DNA of 64,000 nt, taken from contig CAVUUF010000014.1 of the NCBI GenBank assembly GCA_963744575.1, positions 310,001 to 374,000 on the forward strand, in the 5' to 3' direction. Positions 17,617 through 26,300 of this stretch are shown piece by piece (within the stretch, counting starts at the first letter, position 1; each line of letters opens with the position of its first letter). The notes under the pieces are model-generated. The model had not been told where the DNA came from. It made no database searches and saw nothing but the letters and a program-made list of their open reading frames with translations. Made by a program: the position numbers and the translations under genes. This stretch comes from Palsa-504 sp963744575 (GTDB lineage Bacteria > Actinomycetota > Actinomycetes > Streptosporangiales > Streptosporangiaceae).

Positions 17617-18480
17617 TCAGCCGGCCACCGGATCGTCCCCGCCCGCCGCGCCGGTGGTGCGGGTTTCGTGGGCCTCGCCGGCGGTCCGGGCCGCGCGGGC
17701 TTCGCTGGCGGTGCGCATCAGATGGCGCTGGGAACGCACCTGGAACACGACGATCACGACGATCAGCGCGATGGAGATCCAGAGGCCGTAGTGAGAGATG
17801 GTCTGCGCCACCACCACGGCGTGGTGGCCGAGTTCGTACCCCAGCCCGGCCAGCATGCCTGCCCACAGCAGCTCGCCGATGATGTCCAGGATGATGAACG
17901 TGAGCAGCCGCATCCCGGCCCAGCCCGCGATGACGAAGATGATCGCGCTGGGGATGGGCACGAACGGGGCGACCACCACGGCGGGCCAGGTGAACTTGCG
18001 GCCCCAGCGCTGCACCCGGGCCATGTACTTGGCCCCGCGGTTGCGCCGCCCGGACAACAGCGCGATGACGCGCTCGCCCCACAGGCGGCCCGCCCACCAG
18101 AAGAGCGGATCGAACTTTATCAGCCCGAACACGGCGGCCAGCAGCACCACAGCCAGGCTCCCGTGCCCGACCCGGACGAAGGCCGCGGCCGCGACGATCG
18201 CCTCGGTGCTCCCGTTCAGCAACTCGAGCAGCACCGGGTGGGTACCGAGCAGCGGCGCCCGGAACGGCAGCACGGCCCAGTAGAAGATGCCGCTGAGCAT
18301 GATGCCGGCCCAGCACAGGATGTCGACCCGCTGCGGCTTGCCCGCCCACGGAACGCGCGGGTCATCCCACCCCTGACGTCCCCGGTCGGCCGCTACCGGG
18401 TCGGCCACAGCCTCCTCGTCCACCAAGACACGGTATAACGAAACCACGGATGGTTCCGCGTTCGGCCGATGCTGCGCCAT
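17617..18480 (-). CDS. DedA/VTT-domain membrane protein
   Basis: Integral membrane protein of the DedA family, now linked to lipid transport across membranes. The 287-residue protein has an N-terminal 45-residue soluble part, then about five to six hydrophobic segments. The VTT core is recognisable: FDPLFWWAGRLWG, PAVVVAPFVPIPSAIIFVIAG and GELLWAGMLAGLGYELG. The C-terminus is an Ala/Thr-rich charged tail. The ATG at 18480 overlaps the divergent punA start by two bases, so both starts lack room for ribosome binding sites and one or both transcripts may be leaderless. It converges with the LacI gene after five bases. Confidence 0.8.
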   Translation of the reverse strand: MAQHRPNAEPSVVSLYRVLVDEEAVADPVAADRGRQGWDDPRVPWAGKPQRVDILCWAGIMLSGIFYWAVLPFRAPLLGTHPVLLELLNGSTEAIVAAAAFVRVGHGSLAVVLLAAVFGLIKFDPLFWWAGRLWGERVIALLSGRRNRGAKYMARVQRWGRKFTWPAVVVAPFVPIPSAIIFVIAGWAGMRLLTFIILDIIGELLWAGMLAGLGYELGHHAVVVAQTISHYGLWISIALIVVIVVFQVRSQRHLMRTASEARAARTAGEAHETRTTGAAGGDDPVAG

Positions 18481-19297
18481 GATGACACTCGTGGCAGATG
18501 ACCCCTTCGCGGCCGCGGCGGCCAGCGCCGAGCGCCTCACCGCCCGGACCGGACCGCACGACGCCGCCGTGGTCCTCGGCTCAGGCTGGACGCCCGCGGC
18601 CGACGCGATCGGCGCCGCGAAGGCGGAGATCCCGCTGGCCGAACTCGGCGGGTTCCCGCCCTCCACGGTGCCGGGGCACACGCCCGCGGTCCGTTCGGTG
18701 GCCGCGGGCCCGGTGCGGGTCCTGGTGTTCCTCGGCCGGGTGCACCTGTACGAGGGGGTGTCCCTCGCCGCCGTGGTGCACGGCGTTCGGACGGCCGTCA
18801 TGGCGGGCTGCCGCACCGTGGTCCTCACCAACGCGGCGGGCGGCATCAGGCCCGGGCTCAGCGTGGGCGAGCCGGTGCTGATCAGCGACCACATCAACCT
18901 GACCGGCCGGTCCCCGCTGGCCGGGCCGCCCCCGCCGGGCGGCCGTTTCACCGACCTGACCGATCTGTACTCGCCCGGGCTGCGGTCGCTGGCCCGCGAG
19001 GCCGGCCCGAACCTGGCCGAGGGCGTCTACGCGATGATGCCGGGCCCGCACTACGAGACCCCGGCGGAGATCACCATGCTCGGCCGGCTCGGCGCCAACC
19101 TGGTCGGGATGTCGACCGGCCTGGAGGCGATCGCGGCCCGCCACCTGGGCGCGGAGGTGCTCGGCATTTCCCTGGTCACCAACCTGGCGGCGGGCCTGGC
19201 CGGGCACGGCCTCAGCCACGCCGAGGTGGTCGAGGCGGGCCGGGCTTCGGCCAGCCGGATGGGCGCCCTGCTCGCCGGGATCCTCCCCCGCGTCTAG
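18479..19297 (+). CDS. punA: purine-nucleoside phosphorylase
   Basis: Cleaves purine (deoxy)nucleosides with phosphate to free base and (deoxy)ribose 1-phosphate. The 272-residue trimeric-type enzyme shows AAVVLGSGW, the phosphate loop FLGRVHLYEG, LTNAAGGI, and the base-site PGPHYETPAEI with NLVGMSTGLEA. The start is uncertain: ATG at 18479 or 18482, or GTG at 18491; none has a ribosome binding site and it overlaps the divergent DedA start. Its product can feed deoC through phosphopentomutase (not seen here). It overlaps the convergent cation-efflux gene by four bases. Confidence 0.9.
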   Translation: MMTLVADDPFAAAAASAERLTARTGPHDAAVVLGSGWTPAADAIGAAKAEIPLAELGGFPPSTVPGHTPAVRSVAAGPVRVLVFLGRVHLYEGVSLAAVVHGVRTAVMAGCRTVVLTNAAGGIRPGLSVGEPVLISDHINLTGRSPLAGPPPPGGRFTDLTDLYSPGLRSLAREAGPNLAEGVYAMMPGPHYETPAEITMLGRLGANLVGMSTGLEAIAARHLGAEVLGISLVTNLAAGLAGHGLSHAEVVEAGRASASRMGALLAGILPRV

Positions 19298-20340
19298 GCG
19301 CCCGGGTGGTGGGCCAGCACCGCGTGGTGGTCGATGCCGTCAAGCGGGTCGGCGTGCACGCTGGCCGCGGTCAGCCGCGGGATCGCGTGGATCAGCGCGT
19401 GCTCGGCGCCGACCGCGATGTCATGCGCCTGGACGATGGAGCAGGCCGGGTCCACCGAGATCTCGCACTCGGCCCGGAGCGTCCGGCCGACCCAGCGGAG
19501 CCGGATCCGGCCGATGCCCAGCACGCCCGGGGTGGTCCGCAGGGTGGCCTCGGCCCGCTCGGTCAGGGCGGGATCGACGCTGTCCAGCAGCCGCCGGCCC
19601 ACCTCGCGGGCCGCCTGCCAGCCCACCACCAGGATGGCCGCGGTGATGAGCAGCCCCACCGCCGGGTCGGCCCAGCGCCAGCCGATTGCCACCCCGCCCG
19701 CGCCGGCCAGCACAGCCAGCGAGGTGAACCCGTCGGTCCGGGCGTGCAGCCCGTCGGCGACCAGCGCGGCCGAGCCGATCCGGCGCCCGGTGCTGATCCG
19801 GTAGCGGGCGACCAGCTCGTTGCCGGCGAAGCCGACCGCGGCCGCGATGGCGACCGCGGCCAGGTGGGTGACCTGGTGCGGGTGCAGCAGCCTGGTGACG
19901 GCGGCGTAGGCGGCGGCGGCCGCGGACAGCACGATCACGGCCACGATGACGATGCCGGCCAGGTCTTCGGCCCGGCCGTAGCCGTAGGTGTAGCGGCGGG
20001 TGGGGCGCCGCCGGCTGAGCAGGAACGCGATGCCGAGCGGCACCGCGGTCAGCGCGTCGGCCGCGTTGTGCAGCGTGTCGCCGAGCAGCGCGACCGAGCC
20101 GGACAGCGCGACCACCACCGCCTGCGCGAGCGCGGTCGCGGCCAGTCCGGCCATCGAGATCCACAGCGCCCGCAGGCCTTCGGCCGAGGATTCGAGCATC
20201 GGGTCGGTCGCGCGGTCGTGGTCGTGCGAGTGCGGCCCGATCGCGTGCCAGACCCGCGCCCGCAGCCCCCGGTGCGCATGGCCATGCTCGCGGCCGTGCT
20301 CGTGCTTGTGGTCATGCCCGTGGTGGTGCGCGGCGCTCAT
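19294..20340 (-). CDS. cation diffusion facilitator (zinc/cobalt-type efflux) transporter
   Basis: Membrane antiporter that exports divalent metal ions. The 348-residue protein has a His/Asp-rich N-terminus (HHHGHDHKHEHGREHGHAH), six membrane helices and the paired metal sites of the family: HNAADA in helix 2 and HARTDGF in helix 5. The soluble C-terminal domain (about 255-345) carries further histidines (ASVHADPLDGIDHHAVLAHH). The metal is not determined; zinc is the commonest. No metal-responsive regulator is adjacent. Confidence 0.9.
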   Translation of the reverse strand: MSAAHHHGHDHKHEHGREHGHAHRGLRARVWHAIGPHSHDHDRATDPMLESSAEGLRALWISMAGLAATALAQAVVVALSGSVALLGDTLHNAADALTAVPLGIAFLLSRRRPTRRYTYGYGRAEDLAGIVIVAVIVLSAAAAAYAAVTRLLHPHQVTHLAAVAIAAAVGFAGNELVARYRISTGRRIGSAALVADGLHARTDGFTSLAVLAGAGGVAIGWRWADPAVGLLITAAILVVGWQAAREVGRRLLDSVDPALTERAEATLRTTPGVLGIGRIRLRWVGRTLRAECEISVDPACSIVQAHDIAVGAEHALIHAIPRLTAASVHADPLDGIDHHAVLAHHPGA

Positions 20341-20477
20341 CGTCCCAGCATGACGCGGAAATCGCGTTGCCGCACATCGGTATCAGCCACCCTCGCGCTG
20401 CTGCGAATGGCCTGCACCTAGGCCGGGGCCGGGGCGGGCCGCGCGGTGGCCAGCAACCGCCGGCGGATAATCGGTCC

Positions 20478-21524
20478 ATGGAACACGGGGAAAGGCTGGC
20501 CGTGCCCGAGACGGCCGAACGGATGACGCGTGCCGCGGTCGCGTTCCTGGGGGCGCTGGACGAGGGGCAGCGGAAGCGGCTGAGTTTCGCCTTCGGCGAC
20601 GAAAGGCGCAGCTGGTCGTTCCTGCCCGCGGTTGACCGGGACGGGCTGCCGATCGGCGCGCTGGACTCGCGGCAGCGCCGGCTTGGGCACGAGCTGATCG
20701 TGACCGGCACCAGCATGGCGGCGTATGCCAAGGTCGTGTCGGTGATGGCCATGGAGCACATGAACCGGGCGCTGCGGCCGGAGCTGGCCGACCTGTTCGA
20801 CCCGGAGCGGTACTGCTTCAAGGTGTCCGGGTCGCCGGGCGAGCTTGGGTGGGGATGGCAGTTCGGCGGGCACCACGTGTCGCTGAACTTCACCCTGTGG
20901 GATGGCCGGTTTGTCTCGCCCACGCCGTGCATGCTCGGCGCGCAGCCCGCGTCCTACGGGCTGCTCGCGCCGCTGGCCGACGACGAGGAACTCGGCTACC
21001 GGCTGGTGAACTCGCTGGACGCCGCCCAGCGCGGCGCCGCCATCATCCACCACCGGCCACCGCCGGACCTGGCGGCGCGGATGGTGCCGCGGCTCGGCGA
21101 GGTCGAGCGGCCCGACCCGTTTTTCGCGCCCGAGCCGGACTATGTGATCAGTGAGGAGGAACGCGACATCCTCAGCTACGTTCGGCATGGGCCCAAGGGC
21201 GTCCCGGCGTCCGCCTTCAACCAGCCGCAGTTCGATCTCCTGGCGGCGCTGGTCGGGTCGTTCGTGCGGCGGCTGCCAGACGAGGTGGCCGGGGCGCAGA
21301 TGCATGTGCTGGAACAAGCCGGCCTGGACAACCTGACGTTCGCGTGGGCGGGCGGCACGTCACCCGGGGAGCGGCACTACTACCGCGTCCAGGGACCGAC
21401 GCTGCTGATCGAGCACGACAACACCCAGAACAACGGCCATCACATCCATTCGGCGTGGCGGAACCCGGCCGACGATTTCGGCGACGACATGCTGGCCGAG
21501 CACTACCGGCTACACCACGCCTAA
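20478..21524 (+). CDS. DUF3500 domain protein
   Basis: A 348-residue protein of unknown function covering the full DUF3500 domain. Diagnostic segments are FKVSGSPGELGWGWQFGGHH in the middle and, near the end, NLTFAWAGG, HYYRVQGP and IEHDNTQNNGHHIHSAWRNP. The His-rich GHHIHS and GGHHVS segments may bind metal, but this is inference. ATG at 20478 is chosen over the longer frame because the conserved region begins soon after. It stands alone between the divergent efflux gene and a convergent VOC gene. Confidence 0.85.
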   Translation: MEHGERLAVPETAERMTRAAVAFLGALDEGQRKRLSFAFGDERRSWSFLPAVDRDGLPIGALDSRQRRLGHELIVTGTSMAAYAKVVSVMAMEHMNRALRPELADLFDPERYCFKVSGSPGELGWGWQFGGHHVSLNFTLWDGRFVSPTPCMLGAQPASYGLLAPLADDEELGYRLVNSLDAAQRGAAIIHHRPPPDLAARMVPRLGEVERPDPFFAPEPDYVISEEERDILSYVRHGPKGVPASAFNQPQFDLLAALVGSFVRRLPDEVAGAQMHVLEQAGLDNLTFAWAGGTSPGERHYYRVQGPTLLIEHDNTQNNGHHIHSAWRNPADDFGDDMLAEHYRLHHA

Positions 21525-21567
21525 CGCGCAGCTGAGCATCGCTGGGACGGGAGCGGCCGGCCGGAGC

Positions 21568-21945
21568 CTAGATGGGTTCGGTCAGGTTGACCGTATTGCC
21601 GTCGGGGTCCTGGATGTGCGCTACACGCTGGCCCCACGGCATGTCGTTGGGCGGGCCGAGCACCCGCCCGCCCAGGGCCTCGACATGCTCGAGCAGGCTC
21701 GCCACGTCCCCGACCTGCAGATCCGCGACGTTCACGTTGAGCAGGATCCGCTGCGGGGCGTCGACGTGAGCGTCCAGGTCGGCGACCACGCCCAGCTCGG
21801 CGTTGCCGATCTGCAGGCCTACGTAGAACGCCGTGCCGTCCTCGGGTACCCGCGAGATCTCCACCGCGCCGAGCAGCGCCTTGTAGAAGGCCAGCAGCAA
21901 CGGCATGCTCGGGGTGACGATGACCGGCTGAAGCGTGGCAGGCAT
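21568..21945 (-). CDS. VOC (glyoxalase/bleomycin-resistance fold) protein
   Basis: A 125-residue protein with the paired beta-alpha-beta-beta-beta fold of the vicinal-oxygen-chelate superfamily: PSMPLLLAFYKALLG at the start and QRVAHIQDPDGNTVNLTEP at the end. Metal-ligand positions are not certain. It lies 52 bases after the short aldehyde-dehydrogenase gene on the same strand and may be the last gene of the deoC operon. The substrate is unknown. Confidence 0.75.
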   Translation of the reverse strand: MPATLQPVIVTPSMPLLLAFYKALLGAVEISRVPEDGTAFYVGLQIGNAELGVVADLDAHVDAPQRILLNVNVADLQVGDVASLLEHVEALGGRVLGPPNDMPWGQRVAHIQDPDGNTVNLTEPI

Positions 21946-21997
21946 GCCATCGCTTTACCCAGCGCGGCGCCGGCCATGTGCAAATGCCCTGGACAGC

Positions 21998-22870
21998 TCA
22001 GGTGCTGGCGGGGTGCCAGACCGTCTTGGTCTCCAGGTAGGCGAGCATCCGCTCCGGCCCGGGCGTGAGCGTCCAGTCCTCCTCGCCGGCCCGGATGACG
22101 CGCTTGAGGTTCTCCGCCGCGGCGACGGCCAGGTCGGCCGCCAGCGATCCGGCACCGCACAGGTCGATGGCATTCACGTCCATGTGCGAGGCCAGCCAGG
22201 GAGCGATCTCGGCCGTGCGCCCGGTCAGCACGTTGATCACGCCGCCAGGCACGTCGGAGGTGGCGAGCACCTCCGACAGCGACACCGCGGGCAGCGGACA
22301 GCGCTCGCTGGCCAGCGCCACCACCGTGTTGCCGCTGACAACCGCGGGCGCCACCACCGAGACGAAGCCGAGCAGGCTCGAGGCCTGCGGCGCGATCACT
22401 GCCACCACGCCGGTTGGTTCGGGCACCGAGAAGTTGAAGTAAGGCCCGGCCACCGGATTGGCCGCGCCGCGCACCTGGGCCAGCTTGTCCGCCCAGCCGG
22501 CGTACCAGACCCAGCGGTCGATGGCCTCGTCCACGGTGGCCTCAGCCTGCCGTGCGGCCAGTCCCCCGGCGGCACGTACCTCGGCGGCGAACTGCGCCCG
22601 GCGCCCCTCCAGCAGTTCGGCGACCCGGTACAGCACCTGCCCGCGGTTGTAGGCGGTGGCCGCCGACCAGCCGGGGAACGCCTTCCGGGCGGCGGCCACC
22701 GCGTCCCGCGCGTCCTTGCGGGACGCCAGGGCCGCGTTGGCCAGGAATCCGCCCTCGTGATCAGTCACCACGTACGATCTTCCGCTTTCCGAACGAGGGA
22801 ACATCCCGCCGATGTACAGCTTGTACGTTTTCCGCACGGCGATGCGGGCGGCGGTATCCGGGTCAGGCAT
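21998..22870 (-). CDS. short aldehyde-dehydrogenase-like protein lacking the catalytic half
   Basis: A 290-residue protein covering only the NAD-binding part of the aldehyde dehydrogenase fold. It starts YKLYIGGMFPRSESG and continues with PEPTGVVAVIAPQAS and AVVSGNTVVALAS, but the usual PWNFP is altered and the chain stops before the cysteine-containing catalytic domain. It overlaps the full-length dehydrogenase gene by eight bases, so the two are coupled. Such long-short pairs next to deoC are known to me in other actinobacteria, so this is probably a dedicated partner or scaffold rather than a pseudogene. It should have no dehydrogenase activity by itself. Confidence 0.75.
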   Translation of the reverse strand: MPDPDTAARIAVRKTYKLYIGGMFPRSESGRSYVVTDHEGGFLANAALASRKDARDAVAAARKAFPGWSAATAYNRGQVLYRVAELLEGRRAQFAAEVRAAGGLAARQAEATVDEAIDRWVWYAGWADKLAQVRGAANPVAGPYFNFSVPEPTGVVAVIAPQASSLLGFVSVVAPAVVSGNTVVALASERCPLPAVSLSEVLATSDVPGGVINVLTGRTAEIAPWLASHMDVNAIDLCGAGSLAADLAVAAAENLKRVIRAGEEDWTLTPGPERMLAYLETKTVWHPAST

Positions 22871-24299
22871 CGAGGTACGCCTCCAGCCCGTGCCGGCCGC
22901 CTTCCCGGCCGTAGCCAGATTCCTTGTAGCCCCCGAACGGCGAGGACGGATCGAACTTGTTGAACGTGTTCGCCCACACCACGCCGGCCCGGAGCCGGGA
23001 CGCCATCCACAAGATCAGCGATCCCTTCTCGGTCCAGACCCCGGCCGAGAGCCCGTACGGCGTGTTGTTCGCCTTTTCCACCGCCTCGGCCGGCGTGCGG
23101 AAGGTCAGCACCGAAAGCACCGGGCCGAAGATCTCCTCCCGGGCGATGCGGTGCGCCTGGGACACGCCGGTGAACACCGTCGGCGGGAACCAGAAGCCCT
23201 TCACCGGCAGCTCACACGGGGCCGACCAGCGCTGCGCGCCCTCCGCCTCGCCGACCTCGGACAGCTCGCGGATCTTGGCCAGCTGGGTCGCGGAGTTGAT
23301 CGCGCCGACGTCGGTGTTCTTGTCCAGCGGGTCGCCCAGCCGCAGCGTGGCCAGCCGCCGTCGCAGCGACGCCAGGACCTGCTCGTAGACGGACTCCTGC
23401 ACCAGCAGCCGCGAGCCGGCGCAGCACACGTGGCCCTGGTTGAAGAAGATGCCGTTCACGATGCCCTCGACCGCCTGGTCGACGGGCGCGTCCTCGAACA
23501 CGACGTTGGCGGCCTTCCCGCCCAGCTCGAGGGTCACCTTCTTGCCCGAAGGAGCACAGGCGCGGGCGATCTGCTTGCCCACCTCGGTGGAGCCGGTGAA
23601 CGCCACCTTGTCGACGCCAGGGTGGGTAACCAGCGCGCGCCCGGTCTCCCCCGCTCCGGTGACGATGTTCACCGCGCCCGGCGGCAGGTCGGCCTGCTGG
23701 CAGATCTCGGCGAAAGCCAGCGCGGTCAGCGGCGTGGTCTCGGCCGGCTTGAGCACCACCGTATTGCCGCAGGCCAGCGCCGGGGCGATTTTCCAGGCCA
23801 GCATCAGCAGCGGGAAGTTCCACGGGATGACCTGCCCGGCTACTCCTAGCGGCCGCGGCGCCGGGCCGAACCCGGCGTACTCCAGCTTGTCGGCCCAGCC
23901 GGCGTAGTAGAAGAAGTGCGCCGCGACCAGGGGGATGTCCACGTCGCGTGATTCCCGGATGGGCTTGCCGTTGTCCAGCGACTCCAGCACGGCCAGCTCG
24001 CGCGCCCTCTCCTGGACGATCCGGGCGATGCGGAACAGGTACTTGGCTCGTTCCCGGCCCGGCAGCCGGGACCAGGTGCCCTCGTACGCCTTCCGCGCGG
24101 CGGTCACCGCGCGGTCCACGTCGGCGGGACCGGCCTCGGTCACCTCGGCCAGGACCTCCTCGGTGGCTGGGGAGATCGTCTTGAACGCGCGACCGTCTGC
24201 GCCCGGGCCGAACTCGCCGTCGATGAACAGCCCGTAGGACTCGCGCAGCGAGACGATGGCCCGCGACTCCGGCGCCGGCGCGTACTCGAACTTAGGCAT
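22863..24299 (-). CDS. aldehyde dehydrogenase (NAD-dependent), full length
   Basis: Oxidises an aldehyde to the acid. The 478-residue protein has PWNFPLLMLAWKIAPAL, the cofactor loop FTGSTEVGK, the general-base glutamate in LELGGKAANVV, the nucleophilic cysteine in FFNQGHVCCAGSR and the C-terminal NPYG-like NNTPYGLSAGVW. It starts one base after the deoC stop on the same strand and overlaps the short homologue. Acetaldehyde from the deoC reaction is the natural candidate substrate by context. Confidence 0.88.
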   Translation of the reverse strand: MPKFEYAPAPESRAIVSLRESYGLFIDGEFGPGADGRAFKTISPATEEVLAEVTEAGPADVDRAVTAARKAYEGTWSRLPGRERAKYLFRIARIVQERARELAVLESLDNGKPIRESRDVDIPLVAAHFFYYAGWADKLEYAGFGPAPRPLGVAGQVIPWNFPLLMLAWKIAPALACGNTVVLKPAETTPLTALAFAEICQQADLPPGAVNIVTGAGETGRALVTHPGVDKVAFTGSTEVGKQIARACAPSGKKVTLELGGKAANVVFEDAPVDQAVEGIVNGIFFNQGHVCCAGSRLLVQESVYEQVLASLRRRLATLRLGDPLDKNTDVGAINSATQLAKIRELSEVGEAEGAQRWSAPCELPVKGFWFPPTVFTGVSQAHRIAREEIFGPVLSVLTFRTPAEAVEKANNTPYGLSAGVWTEKGSLILWMASRLRAGVVWANTFNKFDPSSPFGGYKESGYGREGGRHGLEAYLDA

Positions 24300-24300
24300 G

Positions 24301-25221
24301 TCAGTCCAGGGTGAAGTAGTCGGGTCCGGAGTAGCGGCCGGTGGCCAGCTTGGTCCGCTGCATGAGCAGGTCGTTCAGCAGGCTGGAGGCGCCGAGGCGG
24401 AACCAGCGGGGATCCAGCCAGTCTTCCCCCGCCGTCTCGTTGACCAGGACCAGGTAGCGCACGGCGTCCTTGGCGGTGCGGATGCCGCCGGCCGGCTTGA
24501 CGCCGACCTGGCGCCCGTGCGTCTCGCGGAAGTCGCGCACGGCCTCCAGCATGACCAGTGTCACCGGCAGCGTGGCGGCCGGGGCGACCTTGCCGGTCGA
24601 GGTCTTGATGAAGTCCGCGCCCGCCAGCATGGCCAGCCACGACGCGCGCCGCACGTTGTCCAGCGTGACCAGTTCCCCCGTCTCCAGGATCACCTTGAGG
24701 CGCGCGCCGCCGCAGGCTTCCTGCACGGCGACGATCTCGTCGAAGACCTCCTGGTAGCGCCCGGCCAGGAAGGCGCCGCGGTCGATCACCATGTCCACCT
24801 CGTCGGCGCCCTCGGCCACCGCGTACTTCACGTCGGCCAGCTTGACCGGGAGGCTGGCCCGGCCGCTGGGGAACGCGGTGGCCACGCTGGCCACGTGCAC
24901 GCCGCTGCCCTTCAGTCCGGCCGCGGCGACCCGGGCCAGGTCCGGGTAGACGCAGACGGCGGCGACCGTGGGCGCGCTCGGGTCGGCGGGGTCGGGACTC
25001 CGGGCCTTGGCGCACAGCGCGCGGACCTTGCCCGGCGTGTCCTGGCCCTCCAGCGTGGTCAGGTCGATCATCGAGATGGCGGTGTCGAGCGCCCACTGCT
25101 TGGCCGTGGTCTTGATGGACCGGCTGGCCAGCATGGCCGCGCGCGCCTCGGCTCCCACCCGATCCACCCCGGGCAGCCCGTGCAGGAAGCCACGCAGGTC
25201 GGTCTGCGCCGGTGCACTCAT
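24301..25221 (-). CDS. deoC: deoxyribose-phosphate aldolase
   Basis: Splits deoxyribose 5-phosphate to acetaldehyde and glyceraldehyde 3-phosphate. The 306-residue TIM-barrel protein carries the Schiff-base lysine in DFIKTSTGK, a second active-site lysine in GVKPAGGIR, and the N-terminal LDTTLLE-like segment DLTTLEGQDT. At 306 residues it is the longer actinobacterial type. It heads the set deoC, aldehyde dehydrogenase, short aldehyde dehydrogenase. The IS200/IS605-type element lies 37 bases upstream of its start, so its promoter may have been displaced. Confidence 0.92.
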   Translation of the reverse strand: MSAPAQTDLRGFLHGLPGVDRVGAEARAAMLASRSIKTTAKQWALDTAISMIDLTTLEGQDTPGKVRALCAKARSPDPADPSAPTVAAVCVYPDLARVAAAGLKGSGVHVASVATAFPSGRASLPVKLADVKYAVAEGADEVDMVIDRGAFLAGRYQEVFDEIVAVQEACGGARLKVILETGELVTLDNVRRASWLAMLAGADFIKTSTGKVAPAATLPVTLVMLEAVRDFRETHGRQVGVKPAGGIRTAKDAVRYLVLVNETAGEDWLDPRWFRLGASSLLNDLLMQRTKLATGRYSGPDYFTLD

Positions 25222-25299
25222 CGGCGACTCCCTTCTGTCATTCTTATCTCAATTTGACGTCCTCCCCGTCGTGAATGACGGGGATTCCTCCAGCGCGGC

Positions 25300-25821
25300 T
25301 CACGCCGTGCTCCGGTGGGTTCCTGCTTCAGCGCCGGCTGCCGCGAGGTGCGGTCTTACACCAGCTCCACAGGCGTTTAGGCTCTCCCTCCGCCCGAGGG
25401 CAAGCACGTTCTTAGCCGCGTTCACGTCGCGGTCGTGGATGGTCCCGCACGCCGCGCAGGTCCATCGGCGGACGCTGAGCGGCTTGGGGCCGTCCTTCAC
25501 TCCACACGCCGAGCACACCTGGGACGTGGGCTCGAACCGGCCGGCCCGGGCGAACGTCCGGCCGTACTGGAGCGCTTTCTCCTCGATCAGCCGCAGGAGC
25601 TGCGACCAGCCCGCGTCGTGCACGGACTTGGCCAGCCGGGTCCGGGCCAGCCCGGACACGCACAAGTCCTCGGTGTCGGAAATCTTTTCCCCGGCCGCGT
25701 GTGCCTCGTCCCGTAGCCGCAGGCAGTCGTTGTACACCACTCGCGCGCAGCCGAACGTCCGGGCCAGCGCTTGCTGCTGCCCTGGCGCCGGGTAGATGCG
25801 GTACTGGTACCTGATCTGCAC
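25300..25821 (-). pseudogene. tnpB: TnpB with large internal deletion
   Basis: TnpB is the RNA-guided RuvC nuclease of IS605-type elements, normally about 380-400 residues. Only about 173 remain. The N-terminal QIRYQYRIYPAPGQQQALARTF and GCARVVYND are joined abruptly to EDLCVSGLARTRLAKSVHDAGW (RuvC-II glutamate), the zinc finger CSACG/CAACG and HDRDVNAAKNVLA (RuvC-III aspartate). The middle, including the RuvC-I aspartate, is missing, so nuclease activity should be lost. The frame is otherwise open. GTG at 25821 matches the usual start; ATG at 25839 is also in frame. It is divergent from tnpA. Confidence 0.8.
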
Positions 25822-25845
25822 AACATCAGAGCATACCATTGGCCT

Positions 25846-26289
25846 ATGGCAATCTTGGAAGATTACCGCCGTGGCAGGCACGTGGTTTCCGCGCTTCACG
25901 TCCATTTGGTCTTCATGACCAAATACCGGCGCGGGGTCCTCGACGCGGGCATGCTCGCCTGCTGCGAGGACGCCATGCGGAAGGTCTGCGGCGACTTCGC
26001 CGCCGAGCTGCGGGAGTTCAACGGCGAGGACGACCACGTGCACCTGCTGGTCGAGTACCCGCCGAAAGTGGCCGTCTCTGCGCTGGTGAACAGCCTCAAG
26101 GGCGTGTCCGCGCGGCGGCTCCGGTCGGAGTTCACCGGCCGCGTTAACCCGCATCTGATACGCGGGCACTTCTGGTCGCCGTCCTACTTCGCCGCGTCCT
26201 GCGGTGGCGCCCCGCTGTCCATCATCCGGCAGTACATCGAGCAGCAAAGACGGCCGGCCCAAGCAACTTCCGGGCTCACCCCGCCCTGA
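25846..26289 (+). CDS. tnpA: IS200/IS605-family Y1 transposase TnpA
   Basis: HUH single-strand DNA transposase of 147 residues. The N-terminus RRGRHVVSALHVHLVFMTKYRR, the HUH motif HVHLL in DDHVHLLVEYPP and the catalytic tyrosine in IIRQYIEQQ are all present, so the enzyme looks intact. The stop codon lies in the loop of the right-end hairpin. ATG at 25846 gives the usual family length; the longer frame from 25771 overlaps tnpB and is rejected. Confidence 0.88.
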   Translation: MAILEDYRRGRHVVSALHVHLVFMTKYRRGVLDAGMLACCEDAMRKVCGDFAAELREFNGEDDHVHLLVEYPPKVAVSALVNSLKGVSARRLRSEFTGRVNPHLIRGHFWSPSYFAASCGGAPLSIIRQYIEQQRRPAQATSGLTPP

Positions 26290-26300
26290 ACGGCGGGGCT

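Larger units (their letters stand above)
25259..26300. mobile_element. IS200/IS605-family element with divergent tnpA and decayed tnpB
   Basis: About 1.04 kb bounded by two similar hairpins: CCCCGTC/GACGGGG (25264-25283) at the tnpB side and CCCCGCC/GGCGGGG (26279-26298) at the tnpA side, each with a 6-base loop. There are no terminal inverted repeats or target duplications, as expected for this single-strand transposing family. TTGAC lies directly before the left end (25254-25258), like the pentanucleotide targets of related elements. It sits between deoC and the end of the DUF899 gene. Exact ends are inferred from the hairpins. Confidence 0.75.

Noticed and set aside
25300..25821. Exapted nuclease-dead TnpB repressor
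   Set aside because: Too much of the protein is missing, including the likely RNA-binding middle; simple decay is more economical.
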